Below are positions 46,321 through 55,893 of a stretch of 64,000 bases of DNA, one piece after another. How positions within the stretch are numbered: position 1 is the stretch's first letter; each line of letters begins with the position of its first letter. The notes below the pieces were generated by a model. It was not told the origin of the DNA and did no database searches. It worked only from the letters and a program-made list of their open reading frames with translations. The DNA is from Gemmatimonadaceae bacterium. GTDB taxonomy: Bacteria > Gemmatimonadota > Gemmatimonadetes > Gemmatimonadales > Gemmatimonadaceae. Location of the stretch: positions 46,423 through 110,422 of the forward strand of contig JACCRF010000030.1 of assembly GCA_013813715.1 (NCBI GenBank), written 5' to 3'. The position numbers were made by a program, and so were the translations under genes.

Positions 46321-47526
46321 ATGTTCCGCAAGCTGTTGATCCTCATCATCACCGCCTTCGTGGACATGGTGGGGCTGTTGATGGTGCTCCCGCTCATGCC
46401 GTACTACGCGCGCGAGCTGGGGGCGGGCTCCCTCATGGTCACGGTGATGGTTGTCTCTTTCACCGCCGCGCAGCTGCTGAGCGCTCCGCTCTGGGGAAGA
46501 TTCTCCGACAGATACGGCCGGCGGCCCGCACTTCTTGTGGGACTCGGTGCGGCGGCGGTGGCGTACGTCGTCTTCGCCTATGCCAATTCGCTCTGGCTGC
46601 TGCTGCTCTCGCGCGTAATTCAGGGCGCGGGAGGCGGCACCGTCGGCGTAATTCAGGCATACGTAGCCGACGCCACCGAGCCGCAGAACCGGGCGAAGGC
46701 CCTTGGATGGCTTTCCGCCGCGACCAACCTCGGTGTCGCGCTCGGCCCTCCGATCGGATCGCTCGCGCTGGTTGGCGGACGCAGTGGTCCCGGCTTGCTC
46801 GCCGCGGCGCTTTGTGTGATCAACATCGTGTTTGCCTGGAAGTATCTCGGTGAGTCACGTGACATGGAGGACGCCCGTAGCTCGCAAAGGAAGCCCGGTG
46901 CGTCGCGCGCAGCGATCTTGCGTGTCTTGTCGCACGCGAAGGAGCCGGCTCCGCGACTGATCTGGATTTACGCGATCGCGATGGGCGCGTTCTCCGCGAT
47001 CACCGCGATCATGCCATTGTTTCTCGCCGACCGCTTCGGGATCCTTGAAGACCGCGTGTGGATCTTCTTCACCTATATTGGCATGATCTCCGTCATCACC
47101 CGCATTGGTGTGCTCGGGTGGGCCGTGGACAAGTTCGGGGAGGGACGGCTCTCGCGACTCGGGCTCGTTTTGCTGGGGGCAGGACTCGCATCATTCCCGT
47201 TCGTTCACAACTACGTGCTGCTGGCGATCGGCGTCGCTCTCCTTCCGCTGGGAACGGCGTTCACCTTCCCCTGCGTGACGTCGCTGCTGTCACGCGTGAT
47301 ACCGTCGGGTGAGCGCGGGCTGTATTTGGGCGTGCAGCAGACTTACGGGGGAATCTCGCGTGTGATAATCCCGCTATGGGCGGGATTTGCCTACGACAGC
47401 CTGGGCCACGGCGTGCCTTTTCTCACGTCCGCGGCGCTCGTGATCGGCACGCTCTTGCTCCGGCTGGGCGTCGACGACGGGCGCAATCAGCGGACGACGA
47501 CACCCCTGGCAGCAAAGCCTGCCTGA
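46321..47526 (+). CDS. Major facilitator superfamily transporter (TetA-like, 12 TM)
   Basis: The 401-residue transporter starts three bases after the permease stop. MFS signatures are the loop 2-3 motif GRFSDRYGRRPALLVG, the first-helix FVDMVGLLMVLPLMPYYARELG and a helix-5 motif near LGVALGPPIGSLA of the drug/proton antiporter group. Around twelve hydrophobic helices are visible. It resembles tetracycline and multidrug exporters, but the substrate is unknown. Being in line with the nucleoside importer it may handle a related compound, or may only share the transcript. Its stop lies seven bases from the convergent MBL gene. Confidence 0.9.
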   Translation: MFRKLLILIITAFVDMVGLLMVLPLMPYYARELGAGSLMVTVMVVSFTAAQLLSAPLWGRFSDRYGRRPALLVGLGAAAVAYVVFAYANSLWLLLLSRVIQGAGGGTVGVIQAYVADATEPQNRAKALGWLSAATNLGVALGPPIGSLALVGGRSGPGLLAAALCVINIVFAWKYLGESRDMEDARSSQRKPGASRAAILRVLSHAKEPAPRLIWIYAIAMGAFSAITAIMPLFLADRFGILEDRVWIFFTYIGMISVITRIGVLGWAVDKFGEGRLSRLGLVLLGAGLASFPFVHNYVLLAIGVALLPLGTAFTFPCVTSLLSRVIPSGERGLYLGVQQTYGGISRVIIPLWAGFAYDSLGHGVPFLTSAALVIGTLLLRLGVDDGRNQRTTTPLAAKPA

Positions 47527-47533
47527 ACCCCTT

Positions 47534-48457
47534 CTACTGCCGCGGCTTTCTACCGGATGTCGCGAGGCTGCTGTACACGATCGAAACGAACTGATCGGGC
47601 TTGAGGAACCCGTTTCCCCACTTCGCGTCAAGATCTGCCGACGGCTTGGCCGCGACTACCTGCGCGAGAGTTCGCCTCTGGGCAACGAGCCTGGCCACAC
47701 GATCCGTGATCGTCCTCAGAGCATCGCGGTAGCGGATGAGATCATCGCGTGTCGCAAGAGGGCCGTGCCCGGGAATGAAACGCGTCTGAGCGTTGCTTAT
47801 CGAAAGCGCATGGTTTGCCGCTGCCAGCGTGCCTCTCACCGACCCGCCGCTCGAGACGTCGATGAACGGGTACATGCCGTTAAAGAACAGATCGCCCATG
47901 TGGATTACATTCGCCTTCTGGAAGATGATGATCGCATCGCCGTCTGTATGGCCGTTGCGGAGGTGCACCGCCTTCACGCTGTCGCCGTTGACGTGGAAAG
48001 TGATCGTCTCGGAGAAAGTCACGATCGGGAGCGCGGCGCCCGCTGAAGCAGGAACCCTCTCGTTGAATGCCTCCAGGAATTGCTCAGTGCCCATGCGCCG
48101 ACGCACGTTCTCATGGGCCACGATGATGGCTCCGGCCCCGGTCATGTTCTCGTTGCCACCAGTGTGATCGCCGTGCCAGTGAGTGTTGAGGAGAAACCGC
48201 ACGGGCTTCTGAGTCACTGTCGCGATCGCTGCCCTGATCTTCGGTGTCATTGGCGCATATTGATCGTCGACCAGGAAGGCATCGTCATTCCCGACGGATA
48301 ACCCGAGGTTGCCCCCACCGCCCTCGAGCATGTACACGCCCGCTGCGACCGGCGTGATCTTGACTGTCGCCTGCGAGAGGTCCGGTTGCGCGTGCGCTGC
48401 TCCGGCGGTGAGAATGACGCTGAAGGCGACGAGCGCAACGATGCGATGAGATGACAT
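47534..48457 (-). CDS. MBL-fold metallo-hydrolase, exported
   Basis: The 307-residue protein has a cleavable signal peptide (MSSHRIVALVAFSVILTAGA, cut after AHA near residue 23). The metallo-beta-lactamase motif NTHWHGDHTGGNENM binds the zinc ions, with later ligands in HMGDLFFNGMYP and IPGHGPLATR. This pattern occurs in periplasmic MBL hydrolases of unknown substrate; a true beta-lactamase or a glyoxalase-like function cannot be settled from sequence. GGAGAA precedes the ATG. It is the last gene of the run beginning at sucA. Confidence 0.9.
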   Translation of the reverse strand: MSSHRIVALVAFSVILTAGAAHAQPDLSQATVKITPVAAGVYMLEGGGGNLGLSVGNDDAFLVDDQYAPMTPKIRAAIATVTQKPVRFLLNTHWHGDHTGGNENMTGAGAIIVAHENVRRRMGTEQFLEAFNERVPASAGAALPIVTFSETITFHVNGDSVKAVHLRNGHTDGDAIIIFQKANVIHMGDLFFNGMYPFIDVSSGGSVRGTLAAANHALSISNAQTRFIPGHGPLATRDDLIRYRDALRTITDRVARLVAQRRTLAQVVAAKPSADLDAKWGNGFLKPDQFVSIVYSSLATSGRKPRQ

Positions 48458-48514
48458 TTCTCCGGGGACTGGGGTGGAATCGGTGCAAATATGAGTCAGG
48501 CAACCCTTGAGCGG

Positions 48515-49798
48515 CTAGCGGCTGGTCTGCGATTCTCTTCGATCGACATTCGTGATCAGCCGCGTGCCGTGCTGATACGTGATGTAGCTGTACGCCCATT
48601 CCACGAATACGCTCACACGGTTGCGGAACCCCACCAGATACATGATGTGCACGAACAGCCAGAGCAGCCACGCGATACGGCCTGTCACCGTGAACTTTCC
48701 GAAATCGGCGATCGCGCGGGACCGCCCGATCGTGGCGAGGTCTCCCTTGTTCCGGTAACGGAACTTGCTCGTGGGCCGGCCCTTTTCCAGCTGGAGAATG
48801 TTGCGCGCCGCTGTCGCCCCCTCTTGGTTGGCGGCCGGGCACACGCCAGGTACAGGACGACCGTCCTCACGCGTTACAAGCGCCAGGTCGCCGGCCACGA
48901 AAACCTCGGGGTGCCCGGGAATCGAGAGATCCTCCTTCACCAGCACCCGCCCCGCACTATCGAGCGGAACGTTGAGCGACCGGCCCAGCGGCGACGCGGC
49001 ATTGCCGGCCGCCCAGAAAACGGTGCATGCCGGGATGCGGGCCTCTCCGACGTACACCGCGTCGGCCTCGATGCCCGTAACGATCGAGTTCGTCCGTACC
49101 TCGACGCCGAGCTCCTCGAGGTTCCGATGAGCTACGCGGCTTAGCTTTTCAGGAAACGAGGGCAATACGCGCGGACCACCCTCGAGTAGTATGACACGCG
49201 TCTTCCGCGTGTCGATATTCCGGAAGTCGGAATAGAGCGCTCTCGAAGCAATCGTAGGAAATGCTCCGGAGAGTTCCACGCCGGTCGGCCCGCCCCCTAC
49301 AATCACGAATGTCATGAGGGCGGCTCGCTCGGCTGCATCCGTGGATTTCTCCGCCCTCTCGAAGGCGAGCAGAAAACGCCGCCTGATTTCCGCGGCATCC
49401 TCGATCTCCTTCAATCCCGGCGCTAACGCTTCCCAGGCCGAATGTCCGAAATAGGCGTGCCGCGATCCACTCGCGACGATGAGATAGTCGTAGGGAATGT
49501 CGGTGTTCGGAATGTCGATCGTGACCCGCTTCATCTCGACGTCGATCGCGGTGACCTCGGCGAGCAGCACCTTCACGTTCCGCTGGCGGCGCAGAATCCA
49601 CCGGATGGGAGCGGTAATGTCGCTCGGAGCCAGGGCTGCCGTCGCCACCTGATAGAGGAGGGGCTGGAACAGATGGTGGTTGGTTCGATCAATCAGCGTC
49701 ACGTCCAGCGGCGACTTCCGAAGAGCCTTCGCCGCGGCGAGTCCCCCGAATCCGCCGCCGATTATCACTACACGCGGGCGAGCACGGTTCCCGGTCAT
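48515..49798 (-). CDS. ndh: Type II NADH:quinone oxidoreductase (NDH-2)
   Basis: The protein is about 427 residues and transfers electrons from NADH to quinone without pumping protons. It has FAD binding at VVIIGGGFGGLAAAKALR, NAD binding at TFVIVGGGPTGVELSG and the quinone-site region HHLFQPLLYQVATAALAPSDI. The C-terminal LLWLFVHIMYLVGFRNRVSVF helps anchor the enzyme to the membrane. The ATG at 49798 follows the permease stop by one base; a TTG at 49807 is possible. Location after the iron importer genes is unusual. Confidence 0.93.
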   Translation of the reverse strand: MTGNRARPRVVIIGGGFGGLAAAKALRKSPLDVTLIDRTNHHLFQPLLYQVATAALAPSDITAPIRWILRRQRNVKVLLAEVTAIDVEMKRVTIDIPNTDIPYDYLIVASGSRHAYFGHSAWEALAPGLKEIEDAAEIRRRFLLAFERAEKSTDAAERAALMTFVIVGGGPTGVELSGAFPTIASRALYSDFRNIDTRKTRVILLEGGPRVLPSFPEKLSRVAHRNLEELGVEVRTNSIVTGIEADAVYVGEARIPACTVFWAAGNAASPLGRSLNVPLDSAGRVLVKEDLSIPGHPEVFVAGDLALVTREDGRPVPGVCPAANQEGATAARNILQLEKGRPTSKFRYRNKGDLATIGRSRAIADFGKFTVTGRIAWLLWLFVHIMYLVGFRNRVSVFVEWAYSYITYQHGTRLITNVDRRESQTSR

Positions 49799-49799
49799 G

Positions 49800-51452
49800 C
49801 TAGGCAATCCGCTCCTCGAGACCTCTCGCCGCCAGGGTCATGATGAGTACCAGCACGATGAGCAGCACACTGTAGGCAGCGGCCGTTCCAAACGCGAGGG
49901 CGCGCAGCTGCGCCAGGATTTCGATCGATATCGGCCGGTTAGCGTGCGTATAGAGAACGACACCAGCGACGAACTCCCCTACCGCGGTCACACCAGCGAG
50001 CAGGGCACCGGCCACGAGGCCCGGGCGCGCGGCCGGAAGCACGACGCGTTTCATCGTAAGCCACCACGAGGCGCCGAGTCCCCGCGCAGCATCCTCGAGA
50101 GACGCGTCGAGCTGTCGGAGCGACCCCTCGACGGCTGTCGAGACAAGAGGAATTCCCCGAATGAAATACGCCAGCGGCAGAATCCAGAAGGTGCCAACGA
50201 GCAACACGCGGCCAGCCAGCAGATCATTTCGATTGAACGTGGCGGCGAGACCGAGCGCGATCGCCGTCGCGGGAATCGCCCACGGCAGCGCAACGAGCAG
50301 CTCGAGCAGGGCTCGGCCGCTGAAGGTGCGCAGAACTATCAGGTACGCGGCCACGAAGCAAACGACGACGTTGGCCGCTGTCGCGATCACGGCCATCGAG
50401 ACGCTGTTCACTATTGGTTTCCACAGTTGCGACTCGGCCACCAGCCGGCGGTAGTTGTCGAGCGTATACTCCGGCGGCAGCACCTGCGTCGTCCACGACC
50501 CATCGACCGCGAAGGAGACGAGAATCACCATGAGGTGCGGCAGCACAAGGACGATGACGGTCAGCGAAGAGAGAACCGCGGCGATCGTCTGAGCGCGCCG
50601 CGACCTGATAATGCGCCGCGTCGCTCCTCCCTTCCCCGAAGACGTGTACTTGCGCTTGCGTTCGAGCCACCTGAACAGCACGAGACCCGCCACAGCGCTC
50701 AACGCGAGCACCGTAGTCTCGACGTAAGCCAGCCCGAGCGAGCCGTTGAGCTTCGAAGCGACAATCTGGGTCGAGAGAACGCGGATGCCCCCGCCAAATA
50801 CATAGGGCGCGGAGAATGATCCCAGCGAAGTCATGAAGACGAGGAGCATGGAGCCGGCCAGCGCGGGTGTCAGCAGGGGAAGCGTGACTTTTCTCAGCCG
50901 GTGCCATGAGCTCGCGCCGAGGCCGGATGCGGCTTCGTCGAGAGTGACATCGAACCGTTCGAGGCCGGCTGACACGAACAGGAATACATATACGTACATC
51001 GTGTACGCGTGGACGAAAATGATCGCCCACACACCGGTGAGCCGCCACGGCGCCTCCTCCATTCCGAGCGCTGTCTGAACGCCCCGCGCCACTACCCCGC
51101 TCTCGCCATACAGGAAAAGAAAAGCGATGACTCCCACCAACGGCGGAAGCGCCGCAGGCAGTGTCGCCACTGCGCGCAGTATGCGCCGTCCCGGGAACTC
51201 GAACCGGCTGAGCAGAAACGCGAGCGGAACTCCGATCAACACCGATGCGACGACGGAGGCGAGCGATATCACGATGCTCGTAGTGAGTGCCTCGCGGTCG
51301 GACGGACTGGCGATGAACTCCCGCCAGTGTCCGAACCCGTTCTCGAAGCTGCCGGCGATGACCGCGACGTTGGGAAACGCAACAACCCACAGCAGCAGCG
51401 CGAGCACCGGCAGCGCAAGCATCCAGCTTCGTCGCGCCGCACCGTCGCTCAT
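49800..51452 (-). CDS. Ferric-iron-type ABC transporter permease (two fused MetI domains)
   Basis: This 550-residue permease has the two-domain layout of FbpB/AfuB-type iron importers. Each half contains a family EAA-like loop (LDEAASGLGASSWHRLRKVTLP near residues 173-194, and LEDAARGLGASWWLTMKRVVLP in the second half). Twelve or so hydrophobic helices are visible. A 4-base overlap with the ATPase gene supports a single operon. The cargo could be Fe3+, but similar permeases carry thiamine or phosphonates. Confidence 0.9.
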   Translation of the reverse strand: MSDGAARRSWMLALPVLALLLWVVAFPNVAVIAGSFENGFGHWREFIASPSDREALTTSIVISLASVVASVLIGVPLAFLLSRFEFPGRRILRAVATLPAALPPLVGVIAFLFLYGESGVVARGVQTALGMEEAPWRLTGVWAIIFVHAYTMYVYVFLFVSAGLERFDVTLDEAASGLGASSWHRLRKVTLPLLTPALAGSMLLVFMTSLGSFSAPYVFGGGIRVLSTQIVASKLNGSLGLAYVETTVLALSAVAGLVLFRWLERKRKYTSSGKGGATRRIIRSRRAQTIAAVLSSLTVIVLVLPHLMVILVSFAVDGSWTTQVLPPEYTLDNYRRLVAESQLWKPIVNSVSMAVIATAANVVVCFVAAYLIVLRTFSGRALLELLVALPWAIPATAIALGLAATFNRNDLLAGRVLLVGTFWILPLAYFIRGIPLVSTAVEGSLRQLDASLEDAARGLGASWWLTMKRVVLPAARPGLVAGALLAGVTAVGEFVAGVVLYTHANRPISIEILAQLRALAFGTAAAYSVLLIVLVLIMTLAARGLEERIA

Positions 51453-52504
51453 GCTTTCACGACTGGCAGCGGCTCTCTCACCACGCGAACCCCGGTGACG
51501 TCGCCTTCGCGCAACCCCATGTTCGACGAGGCAATCTCGATCACCGTATCGCCGGCGACCTGCACGCGATATACCGCGCTTCCTCCCGTGAAACGCCGGT
51601 TGATCACCTTCCCCTTCCAGCCATCTTCGGCGGCGGGTGCGATCTCGAGCGCATCGGGCCTCAGCACGACACGAGCCGAGGCAAACGTGGGCTCGCTTCC
51701 CGCGGGTCGCGTTGACGCGAACTCTCTACGCAATGCGGCGATGGTAACGCCCACCCGATCGCCCAGGTCCTCAGCCGGCAGTATCGTCGCCCTGCCAATG
51801 AACTTTGCGACCTCGAGCGAGGCCGGCCGGTCGTAGAGATCCTCGGGAGTGCCGACCTGAAGCAGCGTACCCTGCCGGATCAGCGCGATGCGGTCGGCGA
51901 TCGCGAACGCATCTTCCTGATCATGCGTGACGAACAGCGCCGGAACGCCGACCCTATGCAACATTGCCCGCAACTCGTCGCGCGTCGTCTGCCTGAGCGT
52001 CGGGTCCAGATTCGACAGCGGCTCGTCGAGCAGGAGCGCCTTCGGTTCGATCACGAGGGCGCGCGCCAGCGCTACGCGCTGCTGCTCCCCTCCCGACAAC
52101 GACTGGATGCTCCGTCTGCCCGCTCCCCCCAATCCGACCGATTGCAGCGCCGCGCCGGCGCGCTCCAATCGCATCGCGCGCCCCACGCCGCGCGCCTCCA
52201 GCCCAAACGCAACATTCTCCTCGACCGGCATGTGGGGAAAGAGCGCGTAGTGCTGAAACACCATCCCGAATCCGCGCTTCTGCGGCGGGAGGGCCGTGAT
52301 CTCATTCCCATCGAGCAGTACGCGTCCGCTGTCAGGCGTCTCGTACCCGGCGGTGATTCGAAGCGTGGTCGTTTTGCCGGATCCGGATGCGCCAATGAGG
52401 GCCAGCAGCTCACCGGCCGGCACTTCAAGAGTTAGATCATTTACCGCGACGTGCTCGCCGAAGCGGCGTGTGATCCGCTCGAGCGCGAGCGAGCCGGAGC
52501 TCAC
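51449..52504 (-). CDS. Ferric-iron-type ABC transporter ATPase
   Basis: The 351-residue protein has Walker A GASGSGKTTTLRI, signature LSGGEQQRVALARAL and Walker B LLLDEPLSNLDP, with the switch His in FVTHDQEDAF. The C-terminal TOBE-like region (FTGGSAVYRVQVAGDTVIEI) is typical of FbpC/PotA ATPases. It overlaps both neighbours by four bases. Confidence 0.94.
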   Translation of the reverse strand: MSSGSLALERITRRFGEHVAVNDLTLEVPAGELLALIGASGSGKTTTLRITAGYETPDSGRVLLDGNEITALPPQKRGFGMVFQHYALFPHMPVEENVAFGLEARGVGRAMRLERAGAALQSVGLGGAGRRSIQSLSGGEQQRVALARALVIEPKALLLDEPLSNLDPTLRQTTRDELRAMLHRVGVPALFVTHDQEDAFAIADRIALIRQGTLLQVGTPEDLYDRPASLEVAKFIGRATILPAEDLGDRVGVTIAALRREFASTRPAGSEPTFASARVVLRPDALEIAPAAEDGWKGKVINRRFTGGSAVYRVQVAGDTVIEIASSNMGLREGDVTGVRVVREPLPVVKA

Positions 52505-53529
52505 CTCGTTCGCCCGCTATTCCTGATGTTGGCGTCCCAGTACTTCATCCACGTGTTCAGGCTGTCCGCCATGAGTTTCCGGTCGACCGGCATTGGCTTG
52601 ATCTTCGTCATCGCAACGCGAATCCATTCGGGCAGCGAGTCACGCGCTATGTCTGTGCGCGCGGGAATGCGAAGGAACCGCACCGCCGCCTCCTTCAGCG
52701 CCTCCGGTGTGGACACGTACTCGTAGTAAAGCCGCGCTTCCTTCGGCCTCTTCGTTCCGCGGACAATAGCGATTCCGTCCACCAGCAGCGGCGTGCCGCT
52801 CGAGGGGATTACGTAGTCCACCGGAATCTTCAGTCGCTGCTGCAACGTGGCGATGTCCGGCATGTCCCACAAAGTGATGACACCCTCCTGGCGGCCGAGC
52901 TTCTGGTAGAGAATCGTTGGGTTCAGCGTGTATTCGCGCGTGTTGGCGTCGAGTTTCCTGAGCCATTCGTATCCCGCCTCGGGCGATCCCGTGCGGGCAA
53001 CGGAACGCGCAACTATGGCGCCGAAAATCGCGCGCATTGTACCCGACGCGATCGGGTCGCGGATCAGCACCTTCCCCTTCCACTTCGGATCGAGCACGTC
53101 ATCCCAGTCGCGCGGGGCATCGGCCCGCGAAACGGCTGCGGTATTATATCCGATCACCTCGGGCGTGAGGTATGTGCCGTACCAGCGGTCGCGCTCGTCC
53201 CGCGCCTCGACGCTCACCGAGTTGGACCACGTCGGGATGTAGGGCTCGAGCAGATTTTCTTTTGCCGCCCGGTCGAACGCCTCCGCGGGCGCGCCGAACC
53301 ACAAATCTGCCTGCGGATTGGTACCCTCGGCCCGCACGCGGTCGAGGACTTCCTGGGAGCCCATGTCCACCCACTGCACGTCGATGGCTGGGTGCGCAGT
53401 CTCGAATCCCTTCTCGAAGTATCCGAGAAGATCCTTTCCATGCGGCGAGTACACGGTCAGAACGGTCCGGTCGTCGCCCGAACATGAAATCGACGCAATC
53501 GCGGCAGCGCACAGCCACCTGCGCCTCAT
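52501..53529 (-). CDS. Ferric-iron-type ABC transporter substrate-binding lipoprotein
   Basis: The protein is about 342 residues from ATG 53529. A signal peptide ending in ASISC suggests a lipoprotein (the frame is open further upstream to 53772, but that part is unlike a signal and overlaps the preceding gene). The sequence resembles FbpA/AfuA: LTVYSPHGKDLLGYFEKGFE, then ADLWFGAPAEAFDRA and WYGTYLTPEVIGYN. Such proteins bind Fe3+ or related ligands in the periplasm; the family also includes phosphonate and thiamine binders. Its ATG overlaps the stop of the PIG-L gene (ATGA). Confidence 0.88.
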   Translation of the reverse strand: MRRRWLCAAAIASISCSGDDRTVLTVYSPHGKDLLGYFEKGFETAHPAIDVQWVDMGSQEVLDRVRAEGTNPQADLWFGAPAEAFDRAAKENLLEPYIPTWSNSVSVEARDERDRWYGTYLTPEVIGYNTAAVSRADAPRDWDDVLDPKWKGKVLIRDPIASGTMRAIFGAIVARSVARTGSPEAGYEWLRKLDANTREYTLNPTILYQKLGRQEGVITLWDMPDIATLQQRLKIPVDYVIPSSGTPLLVDGIAIVRGTKRPKEARLYYEYVSTPEALKEAAVRFLRIPARTDIARDSLPEWIRVAMTKIKPMPVDRKLMADSLNTWMKYWDANIRNSGRTR

Positions 53530-55862
53530 CTCGGTCTCATCCCGGAGCTCCGCATGTTGAGCAGATTTACGAACAGCCGCGTGCCACCGCTCACACCCGC
53601 GGGCAACTGCCGGAAGAACGCGAGGCTTGTATAGACATAGAGACCGCGGCCGTGAGCGGCCACCAGGATGCCTCCGCGATTGACCGGCTCGCCGGGGTCG
53701 TTCAACGCCACGAGCGGACGGTATCTTGGGTCGAAGCTGCGCGGCATGTATAACCCGCGCTCCTGCACCCACCCTTCGAAATCGGCGGCGGTGATCCTGT
53801 TCGGACGGCGAAACGCCGCCGACGCCGGTTCCAGAATAGTGACCGGTGCGTTTTCCTCGCTCACTCGATCGTGCGGACGATTGATCGTAATCGGATAGGG
53901 CATGATTCCGGGCCGCATCATCTCGAATTGCCCGAACTGCACCACGAGCACGCCTCCTCGCCGGACGTATTCCAGGAGGTAGGGATTGTTGTAGCCCAGC
54001 TCGCGGTGCGCCTCATACGCGCGGGGGCCGACGACTACCGTCCGAAACCGCGCCAGATCAACGGTCGGTACTTCGGACGGATCGACGATCGTGACTGGAA
54101 TGCCAAGCTGCATCAGCGCCGGCGCCACGTTGTCGCCCACGCCCGGTATGTACGCGACGGTCAGATCCCTGTCCGTCGTGACGTCGATCGCGGCGATGCG
54201 CACGGACGACGGGCGGTACTGGCGTTGCGGAGAGATGTGCTCGTACTCGATCGGGACGAACCCGGTCGCGTACGTGCGTCCATTCACCATCGCGCGCGCC
54301 TCCACCGTGTGGCTCCCGGGCGCGAGTCGCCCGCGAACGCGGAAGCTTACTGTCCGCGTACCCGCGGAATCGAGGGTTAGCAGCCGCGACGCGGAATCCG
54401 CGGCAAGACCGGCGGGAAGCACCAATGAAACGCTTACCGGAAGCCGAGCCATCGATGCCGACCGGAGGGTCACATTGAAGAACCTGTCGAGCGGGGAGTT
54501 GGCCCGCGCCAACTCGACGCCGCGGGCGAGTGTCACGCCGATGAGGGGAGCGGCCGCCAGCGGCCGCTGCACATCACCGCGTACCGCGTCGGCGTAGCGA
54601 AAGACTATCGGAACACGCATCGCAACCGGCGCCTGGCCTGATATCGCAACTGGCACGCTCAGCCATTGCTCCTTCTCGCTCTCGTCTTCCGGAATTCCGT
54701 TGATGCGTGGCGAAAAGAGATCTCCGATGCGCGGCGTGGCGAGCCACCACGGCTGCGACAGCTCGGTACCCTTTACGTACGTCGTCCATCGCAAGGAACT
54801 GTCGGGTTCGATGCCGGCGGCGTTCTGGCCATTAAAGCTCGACGCGTTCGGCGTCACCGTCACCCGCGATCGCGTCCGATTGAAGACCGTCACGGTCACT
54901 CGCGCGCTGTCGCCTTGCGCGACGTACTGCCGGTCAGCGATTGCTTCTACCGCCACGCCCTCGTGGGCCAGGCGCTGCTCGGCGTCGTTCACCCGCCCCG
55001 CTGGTGGCACGCCCTCGAGGCCGTCGAACAACGACTTCTCCGTGCTCGCATCGGTCCCCGCGTTGACCCTCGAGTGCTCGCGGCGCACGAAATCCCAGAT
55101 AACTCCCCTTCGCTGGAGCGTTCCGAATCCCTGCGACTTGTGCTGCGATCTGCTCTCTCCGGCAATCTCGGCATATGATCGCCCCAGGGCCGGATTGTAT
55201 TCGCCTACGTTGAACTTGAGCGTGGCAGCCTCGGGGCTGAACCGCGCTGCGCGGTAGAACTTGAGGGGCGTCCAGGCCGCGCCGAATCGGCTGACTGGAA
55301 ATCGGACCGTGTCCCCCGCCATCTCGTACGCTTCCTTCGCGAGGATGGCCGAAACCTGATGCTGCCCGTGTCCGTCGCGCGGAGTACCCGAGAAGATCGC
55401 GACGATCACGTGGGGTCTGAATCCACGCACGACGGTGACGACGTCGTCGAGGAGCGAATCTCTGGGCCAGTGCGCAAAAGTCTCCGCAGCGCTCTTCGAG
55501 TATCCGAAGTCGTACGCCCGCGTGAAGTACTGCTGCGCGCCGTCCACCCGCCGCGCGGCGAGCAGCTCTTCAGTACGAATAATGCCGAGAGCTTCACCGA
55601 GCTCATTGCCAATCAGGTTCTGCCCGCCGTCACCCCGCGTGACCGACAGATACGCCGTCTCCGCACGGCCCCCACGCTGGAGGTACGAAATGAGGTTCGT
55701 GTCCTCGTCGTCAGGGTGCGCCCCGATCACCAGAACACGACGAACTTCGTCGACCCGCGTTGAGCCGGTCGGCAATGCAACCGCGCCGCGGTCACGTGAG
55801 AACAGAAACCGCGGCGCTGCAAGAGCCATCAATGCCATCAGCGCGAATACCGCTCGCTTCAT
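53526..55862 (-). CDS. PIG-L family deacetylase with large C-terminal region, exported
   Basis: The 778-residue protein starts with a signal peptide-like stretch (MKRAVFALMALMALAAP). The PIG-L/LmbE deacetylase domain has the zinc motif VIGAHPDDEDTNLISYLQ near residues 46-63 and a further HGQHQVSA with conserved His. About 500 residues then hold beta-sandwich-like segments and a Rossmann-like C-terminal domain (VAPALMQLGIPVTIVDPSE and VVVGPRAYEAHRELGY). N-acetylglucosaminyl-type substrates are usual for the family. The gene starts 31 bases after sucA and overlaps the iron-binding protein gene. Confidence 0.88.
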   Translation of the reverse strand: MKRAVFALMALMALAAPRFLFSRDRGAVALPTGSTRVDEVRRVLVIGAHPDDEDTNLISYLQRGGRAETAYLSVTRGDGGQNLIGNELGEALGIIRTEELLAARRVDGAQQYFTRAYDFGYSKSAAETFAHWPRDSLLDDVVTVVRGFRPHVIVAIFSGTPRDGHGQHQVSAILAKEAYEMAGDTVRFPVSRFGAAWTPLKFYRAARFSPEAATLKFNVGEYNPALGRSYAEIAGESRSQHKSQGFGTLQRRGVIWDFVRREHSRVNAGTDASTEKSLFDGLEGVPPAGRVNDAEQRLAHEGVAVEAIADRQYVAQGDSARVTVTVFNRTRSRVTVTPNASSFNGQNAAGIEPDSSLRWTTYVKGTELSQPWWLATPRIGDLFSPRINGIPEDESEKEQWLSVPVAISGQAPVAMRVPIVFRYADAVRGDVQRPLAAAPLIGVTLARGVELARANSPLDRFFNVTLRSASMARLPVSVSLVLPAGLAADSASRLLTLDSAGTRTVSFRVRGRLAPGSHTVEARAMVNGRTYATGFVPIEYEHISPQRQYRPSSVRIAAIDVTTDRDLTVAYIPGVGDNVAPALMQLGIPVTIVDPSEVPTVDLARFRTVVVGPRAYEAHRELGYNNPYLLEYVRRGGVLVVQFGQFEMMRPGIMPYPITINRPHDRVSEENAPVTILEPASAAFRRPNRITAADFEGWVQERGLYMPRSFDPRYRPLVALNDPGEPVNRGGILVAAHGRGLYVYTSLAFFRQLPAGVSGGTRLFVNLLNMRSSGMRPR

Positions 55863-55893
55863 TATCTGATCGGTTCGGGGGAACTTCCGGCTT

